Shown piece after piece: positions 20,296-29,276 of a stretch of 64,000 bases of DNA; the stretch's first letter is position 1; each line of letters starts with the position of its first letter. The position numbers and the translations under genes are program-made. The DNA is from Streptomyces acidiscabies. Lineage in GTDB: Bacteria > Actinomycetota > Actinomycetes > Streptomycetales > Streptomycetaceae. Where the stretch lies: NCBI RefSeq assembly GCF_020010905.1, contig NZ_JAGJBY010000001.1:3616001-3680000 (forward strand), given 5' to 3'. The notes under the pieces are model-generated. The model had not been told where the DNA came from. It searched no databases and saw nothing but the letters and a program-made list of their open reading frames with translations.

Positions 20296-21128
20296 GCACC
20301 TTCGGTACGCGCCTGCGCCGGGCGATGGACGAGCGGGGCCCGCTGTGCGTGGGCATCGACCCGCACGCCTCGCTGCTCGCCGAGTGGGGGCTCGACGACG
20401 ACGTCGCCGGGCTCGAACGGTTCAGCCGGACCGTCGTCGAGGCCGTCGCGGACCGGGTCGCCGTCCTCAAGCCGCAGAGCGCGTTCTTCGAGCGGTTCGG
20501 CTCGCGCGGGGTCGCCGTCCTGGAGAAGTCCGTCGCCGAGGCCCGCGCGGCGGGCGCGCTGGTCGTCATGGACGCCAAGCGCGGGGACATCGGCTCCACG
20601 ATGGCCGCCTACGCCGAGGCGTTCCTCTCGCCGGACTCGCCGCTGTTCTCCGACGCGCTGACCGTCTCGCCGTATCTCGGGTACGGCTCCCTCACGCCCG
20701 CCGTCGCGCTCGCGCGGAAGAACGGGTGCGGGCTGTTCGTCCTCGCGCTGACCTCCAACCCCGAGGGCGGCGAGGTCCAGCACGCGGTCCGCGCCGACGG
20801 ACGCAGCGTGGCGGCGACGATCCTGTCCCACCTCGCCGCCGAGAACGCCGGCGAGGAGCCGCTCGGCTCCTTCGGGGCGGTCGTCGGGGCGACGCTGGGC
20901 GACCTGTCCTCGTACGACCTCGACATGGGCGGTGCGCTGCTCGCGCCCGGCGTGGGGGCGCAGGGGGCGACGCCCGCCGATCTGCCCCGCGTGTTCGGGG
21001 CCGCGCTGCCTCGCGTCGTACCGAACGTGAGCCGGGGCGTTCTGCGGTTCGGACCCGATGTGAAGGCGCTGCGGGAGGCCGTCGAGCGGTTTTCCGGGGA
21101 GGTCCGGGAAGCGGTGGGGTCGGTCTGA
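20292..21128 (+). CDS. pyrF: Orotidine 5'-phosphate decarboxylase (type 2)
   Basis: 278 residues, the longer actinobacterial/myxobacterial type. Catalytic VVMDAKRGDIGSTM is near residue 93, after LCVGIDPHASLL at the start and LKPQSAFFERFG. It decarboxylates OMP to UMP and closes the pyr operon. ATG overlaps the pyrD stop by four bases. No clear terminator was seen in the 247 bp before mihF. Confidence 0.95.
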
Positions 21129-21236
21129 CCGGCCGGTTCTCGCCGACTTGAGGATGGATACAGCCTCAAATCCGGGGAGTTTCGCGGCATATGTCCGGTC
21201 CCGTAGAGGCTGACCAGGACTTTTCCGCTGTTCTCG

Positions 21237-21265
21237 CTGACTCAGGCGGAGTTGGCCGCTAGTCT
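21237..21265 (+). promoter_or_regulatory. Possible mihF promoter
   Basis: CTGACT and TAGTCT separated by 17 bases resemble the HrdB-type consensus. The expected transcription start near 21272 would leave a leader of about 100 nt before the GTG. Sequence match only. Confidence 0.4.
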
Positions 21266-21375
21266 CCGACGGAGAGTGAACGGGCAAGCGTGTTGCTCGT
21301 CGCTCGTCAGGTGTGGGGCGACTAGGTTCCTCACCGGTCCGTATCCGACAGTTCGACATCCGAGGTGACGTAGGC

Positions 21376-21699
21376 GTGGCTCTTCCGCCCCTTACCCCCG
21401 AACAGCGCGCAGCCGCGCTCGAAAAGGCCGCCGCGGCTCGCCGGGAGCGGGCCGAGGTCAAGAATCGACTCAAGCACTCCGGCGCCTCCCTGCACGAGGT
21501 CATCAAGCAGGGCCAGGAGAACGACGTCATCGGCAAGATGAAGGTCTCCGCACTGCTGGAGTCGCTGCCCGGCGTGGGCAAAGTCCGCGCCAAGCAGATC
21601 ATGGAGCGACTCGGCATCTCCGAGAGCCGCCGTGTGCGCGGCCTCGGCTCCAACCAGATCGCGTCCCTGGAGCGTGAGTTCGGCAGCACCGGTTCCTGA
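21376..21699 (+). CDS. mihF: Actinobacterial integration host factor sIHF/mIHF
   Basis: 107 residues from GTG 21376, the size known for S. coelicolor sIHF. The sequence VALPPLTPEQRAAAL leads into a basic helical region and an H2TH-like DNA-binding segment, LLESLPGVGKVRAKQIMERLG, ending RRVRGLGSNQ. It is a nucleoid protein that bends and condenses DNA, affects topology and influences sporulation and antibiotic production. A longer in-frame ORF begins at 21313 but lacks the conserved start. It lies just upstream of gmk, as in other actinobacteria. Confidence 0.95.
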   Translation: MALPPLTPEQRAAALEKAAAARRERAEVKNRLKHSGASLHEVIKQGQENDVIGKMKVSALLESLPGVGKVRAKQIMERLGISESRRVRGLGSNQIASLEREFGSTGS

Positions 21700-21758
21700 A
21701 CCCGGCGCCGCCGGGCAGGGCGTCCCGGGCACTCCGGGATTGCTGGAATAATCGCTGC

Positions 21759-22352
21759 ATGGCTGCAACATTCCGGGGGACGACCCCCGAGCCCCCGGAC
21801 GTACGTCCGCGGCTGACCGTGCTCTCCGGCCCCTCAGGGGTCGGCAAGAGCACGGTCGTCGCCCATATGCGCAAGGCCCACCCGGAGGTGTGGCTGTCGG
21901 TGTCGGCGACGACCCGCAAGCCTCGTCCGGGTGAGAAGCACGGCGTCCACTACTTCTTCGTCGGCGACGACGAGATGGACAAGCTGATCGCCAACGGCGA
22001 ACTCCTTGAGTGGGCCGAGTTCGCCGGCAACCGCTACGGCACGCCCCGTACGGCCGTGCTGGAGCGGCTGGAGAACGGCGAGCCGGTGCTCCTGGAGATC
22101 GACCTCCAGGGTGCCCGGCAGGTCCGCGAGTCCATGGCGGACGCCCAGCTCGTGTTCCTCGCGCCGCCCTCCTGGGAGGAGCTGGTGCGCAGGCTCACCG
22201 GGCGGGGCACCGAGGCGCCCGACGTGATCGAGCGCCGCCTCGACGCCGCCAAGGTCGAGCTCGCGGCCGAGCCCGAGTTCGACGAGACGCTGGTCAACAC
22301 CTCTGTCGAGGATGTGGCGCGTGAGCTGCTAGCCTTGATGGATGTGGTGTGA
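21759..22352 (+). CDS. gmk: Guanylate kinase
   Basis: 197 residues. Walker A SGPSGVGKST is near residue 24, with SVSATTRKPRPGE, VHYFFV and the GMP-binding EWAEFAGNRYGTP. It converts GMP to GDP with ATP. The first 18 residues before RLTVLSGPSG are a short Pro-rich extension. It sits between mihF and rpoZ, the common actinobacterial order. Confidence 0.96.
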   Translation: MAATFRGTTPEPPDVRPRLTVLSGPSGVGKSTVVAHMRKAHPEVWLSVSATTRKPRPGEKHGVHYFFVGDDEMDKLIANGELLEWAEFAGNRYGTPRTAVLERLENGEPVLLEIDLQGARQVRESMADAQLVFLAPPSWEELVRRLTGRGTEAPDVIERRLDAAKVELAAEPEFDETLVNTSVEDVARELLALMDVV

Positions 22353-22420
22353 CCGTTACGGTCACCAACATCTTTGGACAACACAGTCTGAGATTCTTTC
22401 CCATCCACGGAAGGTAGAGC

Positions 22421-22690
22421 GTGTCCTCTTCCATCTCCGCGCCCGAGGGCATCATCAACCCTCCGATCGACGAGCTCCTCGAAGCCACGGACTCGAAGTA
22501 CAGCCTCGTGATCTACGCGGCCAAGCGCGCCCGTCAGATCAACGCGTACTACTCGCAGCTCGGTGAGGGCCTCCTGGAGTACGTCGGCCCCCTCGTCGAC
22601 ACGCACGTCCACGAGAAGCCGCTGTCGATCGCGCTGCGCGAGATCAACGCGGGTCTGCTGACGTCCGAGGCCGTTCCGGACCCGGCGTAA
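22421..22690 (+). CDS. rpoZ: RNA polymerase omega subunit
   Basis: 89 residues from GTG 22421 with GGAAGG upstream. The omega core IDELLEATDSKYSLVIYAAKRARQIN and the C-terminal HEKPLSIALREINAG are nearly identical to what I recall of the S. coelicolor protein. Omega helps fold and retain beta-prime in RNA polymerase; its loss in Streptomyces reduces antibiotic production and aerial growth. The gene ends before a strong 16-bp terminator hairpin. Confidence 0.97.
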   Translation: MSSSISAPEGIINPPIDELLEATDSKYSLVIYAAKRARQINAYYSQLGEGLLEYVGPLVDTHVHEKPLSIALREINAGLLTSEAVPDPA

Positions 22691-22719
22691 GTACGACTGT
22701 CAGCTCGCGACTGACTTAT

Positions 22720-22754
22720 CCACAGGCCCGGCAAGCACCTTGCCGGGCCTGTGG
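22720..22754 (+). terminator. Terminator hairpin after rpoZ
   Basis: A perfect 16-bp stem (22720-22735 with 22739-22754) closes on a 3-base loop, 29 bases after the rpoZ stop. No T-run follows, which is common for Streptomyces terminators. Confidence 0.7.
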
Positions 22755-22795
22755 TGTGTCATGGGGTCGTACGGATTTCCGAGAGGGGTAGTGAC

Positions 22796-23998
22796 GTGGA
22801 CAAGCCCAAGGTCGTCCTGGGGGTCAGCGGTGGCATCGCCGCGTACAAGGCGTGCGAGCTGCTGCGCAGACTGACCGAGTCGGGCCATGACGTCCGTGTC
22901 GTCCCCACCGCCTCCGCGCTGCACTTCGTCGGCGCCGCGACCTGGTCCGCGCTCTCCGGCCACCCGGTCTCGACGGAGGTCTGGGACGACGTCCACGAGG
23001 TGCCGCACGTCCGCATCGGCCAGGGCGCCGACCTCGTCGTCGTCGCCCCCGCCACCGCCGACCTGCTCGCCAAGGCCGCCCACGGCCTCGCGGACGACCT
23101 CCTCACCAACACGCTCCTGACCGCCCGCTGTCCCGTGGTCTTCGCCCCCGCGATGCACACGGAGATGTGGGAGCACCCGGCGACGCGGGAGAACGTGGCG
23201 ACGCTGCGCCGCCGGGGAGCCGTCGTCATCGAGCCCGCCGTGGGCCGCCTGACCGGCGTCGACACCGGCAAGGGCCGCCTCCCCGACCCGGCGGAGATCT
23301 TCGAGGTCTGCCGAAGGGTCCTGGCGCGCGGCGTCCGTGAACCCGACCTCGCCGGGCGCCACGTCGTCGTCACCGCCGGCGGCACCCGTGAACCCCTCGA
23401 CCCCGTGCGCTTCCTCGGCAACCGCTCCTCCGGCAAGCAGGGCTACGCCCTCGCGCGTACGGCGGCGGCGCGCGGCGCCCGCGTCACGCTGATCGCGGCG
23501 AACGCGAGCCTCCCCGACCCGGCCGGCGTCGACGTCGTACCCGTCGGGACGGCCGTCCAGATGCGGGAGGCGGTGCTGAAACACGCAACGGACGCCGACG
23601 CGGTCGTGATGGCGGCGGCCGTCGCGGACTTCCGGCCCGAGACCTACGCGGCCGGGAAGATCAAGAAGAAGGACGGCCAGGAACCGGAGCCCGTCGTTCT
23701 CGTACGGAATCCGGACATCCTCGCGGAGATCTCCCGGAGCCGTTCCCGCCCCGGACAGGTGATCGTCGGGTTCGCCGCCGAGACCGACGACGTCCTCGCC
23801 AACGGGCGCGCGAAACTCGCCCGCAAGGGCTGCGATCTGCTGGTCGTGAACGAGGTGGGGGAGAGCCGCACCTTCGGCTCGGAGGAGAACGAGGCGGTCG
23901 TCCTCGGCGCCGACGGCAGCGAGACCGCCGTACCCCACGGGCCCAAGGAGGAGCTGGCCGAAATCGTGTGGGACCTGGTGACGCGGCGCCTCGAGTAA
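22796..23998 (+). CDS. coaBC: Bifunctional phosphopantothenoylcysteine decarboxylase / phosphopantothenate-cysteine ligase
   Basis: 400 residues from GTG 22796 preceded by GAGAGGGG; an in-frame GTG at 22751 falls within the terminator hairpin and is rejected. The N-terminal CoaC flavoprotein has LGVSGGIAAYKACEL, VVAPATADLLAKAAHG and APAMHTEMW. The C-terminal CoaB starts near residue 185 with HVVVTAGGTREPLDPVRFLG and has the KIKKKDGQ Lys. Together they make phosphopantetheine from phosphopantothenate, cysteine and CTP for CoA. Confidence 0.95.
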   Translation: MDKPKVVLGVSGGIAAYKACELLRRLTESGHDVRVVPTASALHFVGAATWSALSGHPVSTEVWDDVHEVPHVRIGQGADLVVVAPATADLLAKAAHGLADDLLTNTLLTARCPVVFAPAMHTEMWEHPATRENVATLRRRGAVVIEPAVGRLTGVDTGKGRLPDPAEIFEVCRRVLARGVREPDLAGRHVVVTAGGTREPLDPVRFLGNRSSGKQGYALARTAAARGARVTLIAANASLPDPAGVDVVPVGTAVQMREAVLKHATDADAVVMAAAVADFRPETYAAGKIKKKDGQEPEPVVLVRNPDILAEISRSRSRPGQVIVGFAAETDDVLANGRAKLARKGCDLLVVNEVGESRTFGSEENEAVVLGADGSETAVPHGPKEELAEIVWDLVTRRLE

Positions 23999-24239
23999 CG
24001 CTTGGATGCGCACCCCGGAACCACTGGAGACTCGCTCGAATCGGGAGCGGCGGCTCTGGCCAAGGTCGCTGGACATCGGTCAGAATGCCCGTGCCGCAGC
24101 TCACGGCGCTCCCGAGAGGCGAGACAGGTGGGCCGGTGGCGAGGCACGACCGATAAGCTGTTCCTGGACCACTCCGGGCGCAGCTCCCGGCGGGTCCGCC
24201 AATGATCAGCCAGCAGCCGCTGCAACCACAGGGAGCGTT

Positions 24240-25448
24240 GTGTCCCGTCGCCTGTTCACCTCGGAGTCCGTGACCGAAGGTCACCCCGACAAGATCGCTG
24301 ACCAGATCAGCGACACGATTCTCGACGCGCTGCTGCGCGAGGACCCCACGTCCCGCGTCGCCGTCGAGACGCTGATCACCACCGGCCTCGTGCACGTCGC
24401 CGGTGAGGTCACCACCCAGGCGTACGCGCCGATCCCGCAGCTCGTCCGGGAGAAGATCCTGGAGATCGGCTACGACTCGTCGAAGAAGGGCTTCGACGGC
24501 GCTTCCTGCGGCGTCTCCGTGTCCATCGGCGCGCAGTCCCCGGACATCGCGCAGGGTGTCGACACCGCTTACGAGTCCCGTGTCGAGGGCGACGAGGACG
24601 AGCTCGACAAGCAGGGCGCCGGCGACCAGGGCCTGATGTTCGGCTACGCGTCCGACGAGACGCCCACGCTCATGCCGCTGCCGATCTTCCTCGCGCACCG
24701 CCTCTCCAAGCGCCTCTCGGACGTCCGCAAGAACGGGACCATCCCCTACCTGCGCCCCGACGGCAAGACCCAGGTCACCATCGAGTACGACGGCGACAAG
24801 GCCGTCCGCCTCGACACGGTCGTCGTCTCCTCGCAGCACGCCTCCGACATCGACCTGGAGTCCCTGCTCGCGCCCGACATCCGCGAGTTCGTGGTCGAGC
24901 CCGAGCTGAAGGCCCTGCTGGACGACGGCATCAAGCTCGACACCGAGAACTACCGCCTGCTGGTGAACCCGACCGGCCGCTTCGAGATCGGCGGCCCGAT
25001 GGGCGACGCCGGCCTCACCGGCCGCAAGATCATCATCGACACGTACGGCGGCTTCGCCCGCCACGGCGGCGGCGCCTTCTCCGGCAAGGACCCGTCGAAG
25101 GTCGACCGCTCCGCCGCGTACGCGATGCGCTGGGTCGCCAAGAACGTCGTCGCCGCGGGCCTCGCCTCCCGCTGCGAGGTCCAGGTCGCGTACGCCATCG
25201 GCAAGGCCGAGCCCGTCGGTCTCTTCGTCGAGACCTTCGGCACGAACACGATCGACACGGACAAGATCGAGAAGGCCATCGACGAGGTCTTCGACCTCCG
25301 TCCCGCCGCGATCATCCGTGACCTCGACCTGCTGCGGCCGATCTACGCCCAGACCGCCGCGTACGGCCACTTCGGCCGCGAGCTGCCCGACTTCACGTGG
25401 GAGCGGACGGACCGGGTGGAGGCGCTGAAGAAGGCCGCGGGGCTGTAG
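24240..25448 (+). CDS. metK: S-adenosylmethionine synthetase
   Basis: 402 residues from GTG 24240 with GGGAGC just upstream; a longer in-frame ORF from 24006 is intergenic read-through. Family motifs are FTSESVTEGHPDKIADQISD (start), GAGDQGLMFGYA, and the P-loop-like GGGAFSGKDPSKVDRSAAY. It makes SAM from methionine and ATP. The 240-bp upstream gap holds no riboswitch that I recognise. Raised SAM synthetase dosage is known to stimulate antibiotic production in Streptomyces. Confidence 0.97.
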   Translation: MSRRLFTSESVTEGHPDKIADQISDTILDALLREDPTSRVAVETLITTGLVHVAGEVTTQAYAPIPQLVREKILEIGYDSSKKGFDGASCGVSVSIGAQSPDIAQGVDTAYESRVEGDEDELDKQGAGDQGLMFGYASDETPTLMPLPIFLAHRLSKRLSDVRKNGTIPYLRPDGKTQVTIEYDGDKAVRLDTVVVSSQHASDIDLESLLAPDIREFVVEPELKALLDDGIKLDTENYRLLVNPTGRFEIGGPMGDAGLTGRKIIIDTYGGFARHGGGAFSGKDPSKVDRSAAYAMRWVAKNVVAAGLASRCEVQVAYAIGKAEPVGLFVETFGTNTIDTDKIEKAIDEVFDLRPAAIIRDLDLLRPIYAQTAAYGHFGRELPDFTWERTDRVEALKKAAGL

Positions 25449-25466
25449 GTCCCTGGTTGTTTCGCG

Positions 25467-25501
25467 CGAGGCCCGGTGTCCCGGTGGGGCGCCGGGCCTC
25501 G
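25467..25501. terminator. Bidirectional terminator hairpin between metK and the convergent gene
   Basis: CGAGGCCCGG (25467-25476) pairs with CCGGGCCTCG (25492-25501), a perfect 10-bp stem with a 15-base loop. It lies between two convergent stops, so it can serve both genes. Confidence 0.65.
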
Positions 25502-25508
25502 GTGCGTG

Positions 25509-26171
25509 TCAGGCCTTCGGGTAACCCGCCCCGGCCAGCTCCTTGGTCAGGGCGGCGAGGGTCACCTCCGGGTTCAGCCGGGTGACGACCTCCTCGGTCA
25601 GCGGGCGTGAGGCGAGGACGTGGCGTATCGCCTCCAGGTCCACCTCGGTCTCGTAGTAGTCCTCGGCCCACTCCTGGAACGCCTCCGCGCTGCGGTCCGT
25701 GAGCAGCGCGAACAGGGACTCGGCGCCGTCCGGGTCCCCGTGGAACGACTCCGGGTAGTCGATGGTGCCCGCCGACCAGCCCTCGTCCCCGGTCCGCCGC
25801 CACAGGCAGACGGTGACGACGGGCATGCCGTCGTCGCTGAACGCGGGCTCGTCGACGTACGGGGCGAAATCCTCGGGGACCTCGTCGAGAACCCCCGGCC
25901 AGGGGCCGTCGTTCCCGTACGGGCTCATGGGCGACTCGTGGGCGAAGCCGCGCAGATAGGCGCCGGCCGGGGAGAAGACGATGGAGTACTCGTCCCCCGA
26001 CCCGTTGCGCATCGACGCGGCCTCCTCGCTCTGAGACCAGTCCGTGTCGAAGGAGTGGCAGCGATTCCCCCACTCCGGGCTCAGCACCGCCTCCAGCACG
26101 GCCAGCGAGCGGCAGTGGTCACGCAGCGCGGTGATGTCGGGCAGACCCTGGGCGACGTCGTGTGCGGTCAT
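25509..26171 (-). CDS. Hypothetical acidic cytoplasmic protein
   Basis: 220 residues from ATG 26171; an in-frame GTG at 26219 has no ribosome site. The protein is acidic and soluble with no signal peptide or membrane helix. It begins MTAHDVAQGLPDITALRDHCRSL and contains a Trp/Asp-rich middle (EWGNRCHSFDTDW, SAGTIDYPESFHGDP), and its C-terminal third looks helical (LTEEVVTRLNPEVTLAALTKELAGAG). I do not recognise a characterised family. It converges on metK and is divergent from priA. Confidence 0.8.
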   Translation of the reverse strand: MTAHDVAQGLPDITALRDHCRSLAVLEAVLSPEWGNRCHSFDTDWSQSEEAASMRNGSGDEYSIVFSPAGAYLRGFAHESPMSPYGNDGPWPGVLDEVPEDFAPYVDEPAFSDDGMPVVTVCLWRRTGDEGWSAGTIDYPESFHGDPDGAESLFALLTDRSAEAFQEWAEDYYETEVDLEAIRHVLASRPLTEEVVTRLNPEVTLAALTKELAGAGYPKA

Positions 26172-26274
26172 CCGAACATCCAAGCGCCTCTTCCCGGGAA
26201 ACGGAACCGCCGACTTCACGGCCCGCTGCCAGGGCGGAGGGGCGTTGTCAGTGGGGTTTGGTATCTATGAGGGT

Positions 26275-28416
26275 GTGAGCAGTGGGAACGGGTCGGGGAG
26301 TGGGGGCGAGGTGGGGGCTGAGCAGTTGGCTTTTATGCGGGAAGGGGTGAAGAAGGCGCGGGCCAAGCCGGGGACCTGGCGGGGGGCCGCGCTGGCGGGG
26401 GAGCTGCCGGTGGCTCGGGTTCTGGTGGACAAAGGGGTGCTGCATCTGGACCGGCTCTTTGATTACGCCGTGCCTGCCGAGCTGGATGAGGTGGCTCAGC
26501 CCGGGGTGCGGGTGCGGGTGCGGTTCGGGGCCGGGCGGGGGAAGGTGCGGGGCGGGCGGCGGGAGGGGGGTGCGCTGATCGACGGGTTTCTGGTGGAGCG
26601 GGTCGCCCGGTCCGAGTACTCCGGGCCCCTGGCCGCGCTGGCGCAGGTCGTCTCGCCCGAAGTCGTGCTGGGGCCCCAACTGCTGGCGCTCGCCCGGGGG
26701 GTCGCCGACCGGTACGCCGGGAGCCTTGCCGACGTGTTGCAGCTCGCCGTCCCGCCGCGCAGCGCCCGCGCCGAGCAGAAGGCTTCGCCCGCGCCGCTGG
26801 AGCCTCCCGCGCTGCCGTCGGCCGGGTCCTGGGAGCGGTACGAGGCCGGCGGGGCGTTCGTCGAGGCGCTCGGGCGGGGCGGGGTGCCCCGGGCCGTGTG
26901 GAACGCCTTGCCGGGGAGTACGTGGAGCGAGGAAGTGGCCCGCGCCGTGGGGGCCACGCTCGCTTCGGGGCGGGGGGCCCTCGTCGTCGTACCCGACGGT
27001 CGGGCCGTAGGGCGGGTCGATGCCGCGTTGACGCGGGTGCTGGGGGAGGGGCGGCATGCCGTGCTGACCGCCGACGCCGGGCCCGAGAAGCGGTACCGGG
27101 AGTGGCTCGCCGTCCTGCGGGGGAGTGTGCGGGCCGTCGTGGGGACCCGGGCCGCGATGTTCGCGCCGGTGCGGGACCTGGGGCTCGTCGTCGTGTGGGA
27201 CGACGGGGACGGGAGCCACAGCGAACCGCATGCCCCGCAGCCGCATGTGCGGGACGTGCTGCTGCTGCGGGCCGCCCAGGAGAAGTGCGCGTTCCTGCTG
27301 GGGAGCTGGAGTTGCACCGTCGAGGCCGCCCAGCTCGTCGAGAGCGGGTGGGCCCGGCCGATCGTCGCCCGGCGGGAACAGGTGCGGTCGGCCGCGCCGC
27401 TCGTGCGGACCGTGGGGGACCAGGATCTCGCGCGGGACGAGGCGGCGCGGGCCGCCCGGCTGCCGACCCTCGCCTGGCAGGCCGTACGGGAGGGGCTGAA
27501 GTCCGGGCCCGTGCTCGTGCAGGTGCCCCGGCGGGGGTACGTGCCCCGGATGGCCTGCGCGCAGTGCCGCGAGCCCGCTCGGTGCCGGCACTGCGCCGGG
27601 CCGTTGGAGGGGACCGACGGGGGCGGGCTCTCCTGCGGGTGGTGCGGGCGGGCGGACGTCTCCTGGAGCTGCCCCGCCTGCGGGGGCGTGCGGCTGCGGG
27701 CACAGGTCGTGGGGGCCCGGCGGACCGCCGAGGAGCTGGGGCGGGCGTTTCCCGCCGTGCCCGTGCGGACGTCCGGACGGGAGCAGGTGCTGGACACCGT
27801 GCCGGGGGCGCCCGCGCTCGTCGTGAGCACGCCCGGCGCCGAGCCCGTCGCCGACGGGGGGTACGCGGCTGCCCTGCTGCTCGACGGGTGGGCCATGCTC
27901 GGGCGGCCCGATCTGCGGGCCGGGGAGGAGGCGTTGCGGAGGTGGATCGCCGCGGCGGCCCTGGTGCGGCCCCAGGGGGAGGGGGGGACCGTCGTCGTGG
28001 TCGCCGAGCCGACCCTGCGGCCGGTGCAGGCGCTGGTCCGGTGGGATCCCGTGGGGCACGCGGTGCGTGAACTGGCCGAGCGGGCGGAGCTGGGGTTCCC
28101 GCCGGTCTCCCGGATGGCCTCGGTGGCGGGGACCGCGGAGGCTGTCACCGGGTTCCTGGCCGTCGCCGAACTGCCCGCCGAGGCCGAGGTGCTGGGGCCT
28201 GTCCCCGTGCCGGTCACTCCTGTCGGGCGGCCCCGGAGAGTCGGGGGGCCGCCGCCGGGGGAGCGGTGGGAGCGGGCGTTGGTGCGGGTGCCGCAGGGGC
28301 GGGGCGGGGCGCTGGCCGCGGCGTTGAAGGCGGCGCAGGCCGCGCGGATGGCCCGGGGCGGTGGGGGGGAGGAAGGGCGGGTCTGGATTCGCGTCGACCC
28401 GGCGGACATCGGGTGA
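26275..28416 (+). CDS. priA: PriA-like primosomal protein N' lacking helicase motifs
   Basis: 713 residues from GTG 26275 (MREGV lies about 20 residues in). The N-terminal 3'-end DNA-binding domain (VARVLVDKGVLHLDRLFDYAVP) is clear. Residues 213-218 (PGSTWS) stand where Walker A GSGKT should be, and residues 305-313 (VVVWDDGDG) replace the DEEH box, so ATP hydrolysis is not expected. All eight zinc Cys are present at about 428, 431, 437, 440, 454, 457, 466 and 469. PriA normally restarts replication forks by helicase action and loading of DnaB. Actinobacterial members are known to lack ATPase motifs, so a purely structural, fork-binding role is inferred. Very Gly/Arg-rich codon use (GGG). Confidence 0.92.
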   Translation: MSSGNGSGSGGEVGAEQLAFMREGVKKARAKPGTWRGAALAGELPVARVLVDKGVLHLDRLFDYAVPAELDEVAQPGVRVRVRFGAGRGKVRGGRREGGALIDGFLVERVARSEYSGPLAALAQVVSPEVVLGPQLLALARGVADRYAGSLADVLQLAVPPRSARAEQKASPAPLEPPALPSAGSWERYEAGGAFVEALGRGGVPRAVWNALPGSTWSEEVARAVGATLASGRGALVVVPDGRAVGRVDAALTRVLGEGRHAVLTADAGPEKRYREWLAVLRGSVRAVVGTRAAMFAPVRDLGLVVVWDDGDGSHSEPHAPQPHVRDVLLLRAAQEKCAFLLGSWSCTVEAAQLVESGWARPIVARREQVRSAAPLVRTVGDQDLARDEAARAARLPTLAWQAVREGLKSGPVLVQVPRRGYVPRMACAQCREPARCRHCAGPLEGTDGGGLSCGWCGRADVSWSCPACGGVRLRAQVVGARRTAEELGRAFPAVPVRTSGREQVLDTVPGAPALVVSTPGAEPVADGGYAAALLLDGWAMLGRPDLRAGEEALRRWIAAAALVRPQGEGGTVVVVAEPTLRPVQALVRWDPVGHAVRELAERAELGFPPVSRMASVAGTAEAVTGFLAVAELPAEAEVLGPVPVPVTPVGRPRRVGGPPPGERWERALVRVPQGRGGALAAALKAAQAARMARGGGGEEGRVWIRVDPADIG

Positions 28417-28446
28417 TGGAGGCGAGGTTTGTCGGGGGGAATGCCG

Positions 28447-28476
28447 CTGCCCTCTCGTGGTCGGGCGAGAGGGCAG
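28447..28476. terminator. Terminator hairpin between priA and the convergent regulator gene
   Basis: CTGCCCTCTCG (28447-28457) pairs perfectly with CGAGAGGGCAG (28466-28476) over 11 bp with an 8-base loop, 30 bases after the priA stop. No T-run. Confidence 0.65.
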
Positions 28477-28501
28477 GGATGTCGGGGACGCGCGGGTGGG
28501 G

Positions 28502-29035
28502 TCAGCCGTTGCGGGGGCCGGGGAAGGGGGCGGGGCGGGCGTCCTCCCGCAGGGCGGGGCTGCCTGCCGTGGGCTGGGTGGGCATGGAGCGGGCCGCCGG
28601 GACGGTGGGGACCGTGGTGATGCCGCCGCCCACGTTCAGGACGCGGGCGGGGTCCGGGGGGAGAGCCGGTTCGGGGGCCGAGGTGGGGGTGCGGCGAGCG
28701 CCGTAGCGGCGGTGCACCGCCTGCTTCGTCACGCCCAGCGCCGAGCCCACCGCGTCCCAGGAGAAGCCGAGGGAGCGGTCGAACTCGACCGCCGCCGTCA
28801 CCAGCGTCTCCACGCTGTCGCGGAGTTCCTGGGCGAGGCGGACGGTGGGGGCGGGGGCGCGGCCGTAGACCACGAAGCCCGTGGAGGGGCCGGAGCGGCG
28901 GGGGCGGTAGACGTTGCCCAGCTGGGCGGTGAGCGTGCGGAGTGCGTCCACCTGGCGGCGGACCCGCTCGATGTCCCGCACCAGCAAGTGCAGGCTGGCC
29001 CGGGCCTGGGCGTCGTGGGTTGCGTGGTCGGCCAT
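28502..29035 (-). CDS. Putative helix-turn-helix DNA-binding protein, function unknown
   Basis: 177 residues from ATG 29035, with GAGAGG eight bases upstream; a TTG two codons earlier is less likely. The N-terminal half is a likely coiled coil (VRDIERVRRQVDALRTLTAQLG). Residues 91-111 (FSWDAVGSALGVTKQAVHRR) read as a helix-turn-helix recognition unit of the type found in sigma-70 region 4 and small regulators. The C-terminal 60 residues are Pro/Ala-rich and likely disordered. It lies between priA and fmt, on the opposite strand. The DNA target is unknown. Confidence 0.85.
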   Translation of the reverse strand: MADHATHDAQARASLHLLVRDIERVRRQVDALRTLTAQLGNVYRPRRSGPSTGFVVYGRAPAPTVRLAQELRDSVETLVTAAVEFDRSLGFSWDAVGSALGVTKQAVHRRYGARRTPTSAPEPALPPDPARVLNVGGGITTVPTVPAARSMPTQPTAGSPALREDARPAPFPGPRNG

Positions 29036-29276
29036 GAACAAGCCTCTCGAACCGGCGTTAAGAGATAGGGGGTCAACTCTTTCTTGACCAACGCGGATTC
29101 GCTCCGCGGGTCACGGGGTGGGGGCGTATGGGCATATGCGTACGCCCCCCGGCTCGCTTCCGGTTCGTCCAGGGGCCTTGGGGAGAGGGGGGACTCGCCG
29201 TCTGCGGCTTTCCCCGACGGCTCATTAGACTGCTGTGCTGGTCGTCTTCCGTCTGTCCGAGAGGTTCCGTCCTTCC

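Noticed and set aside
24000..24239. SAM riboswitch before metK
   Set aside because: I looked for SAM-I, SAM-II and SAM-IV core patterns in the 240-bp leader and could not match one; a covariance-model scan would be decisive.
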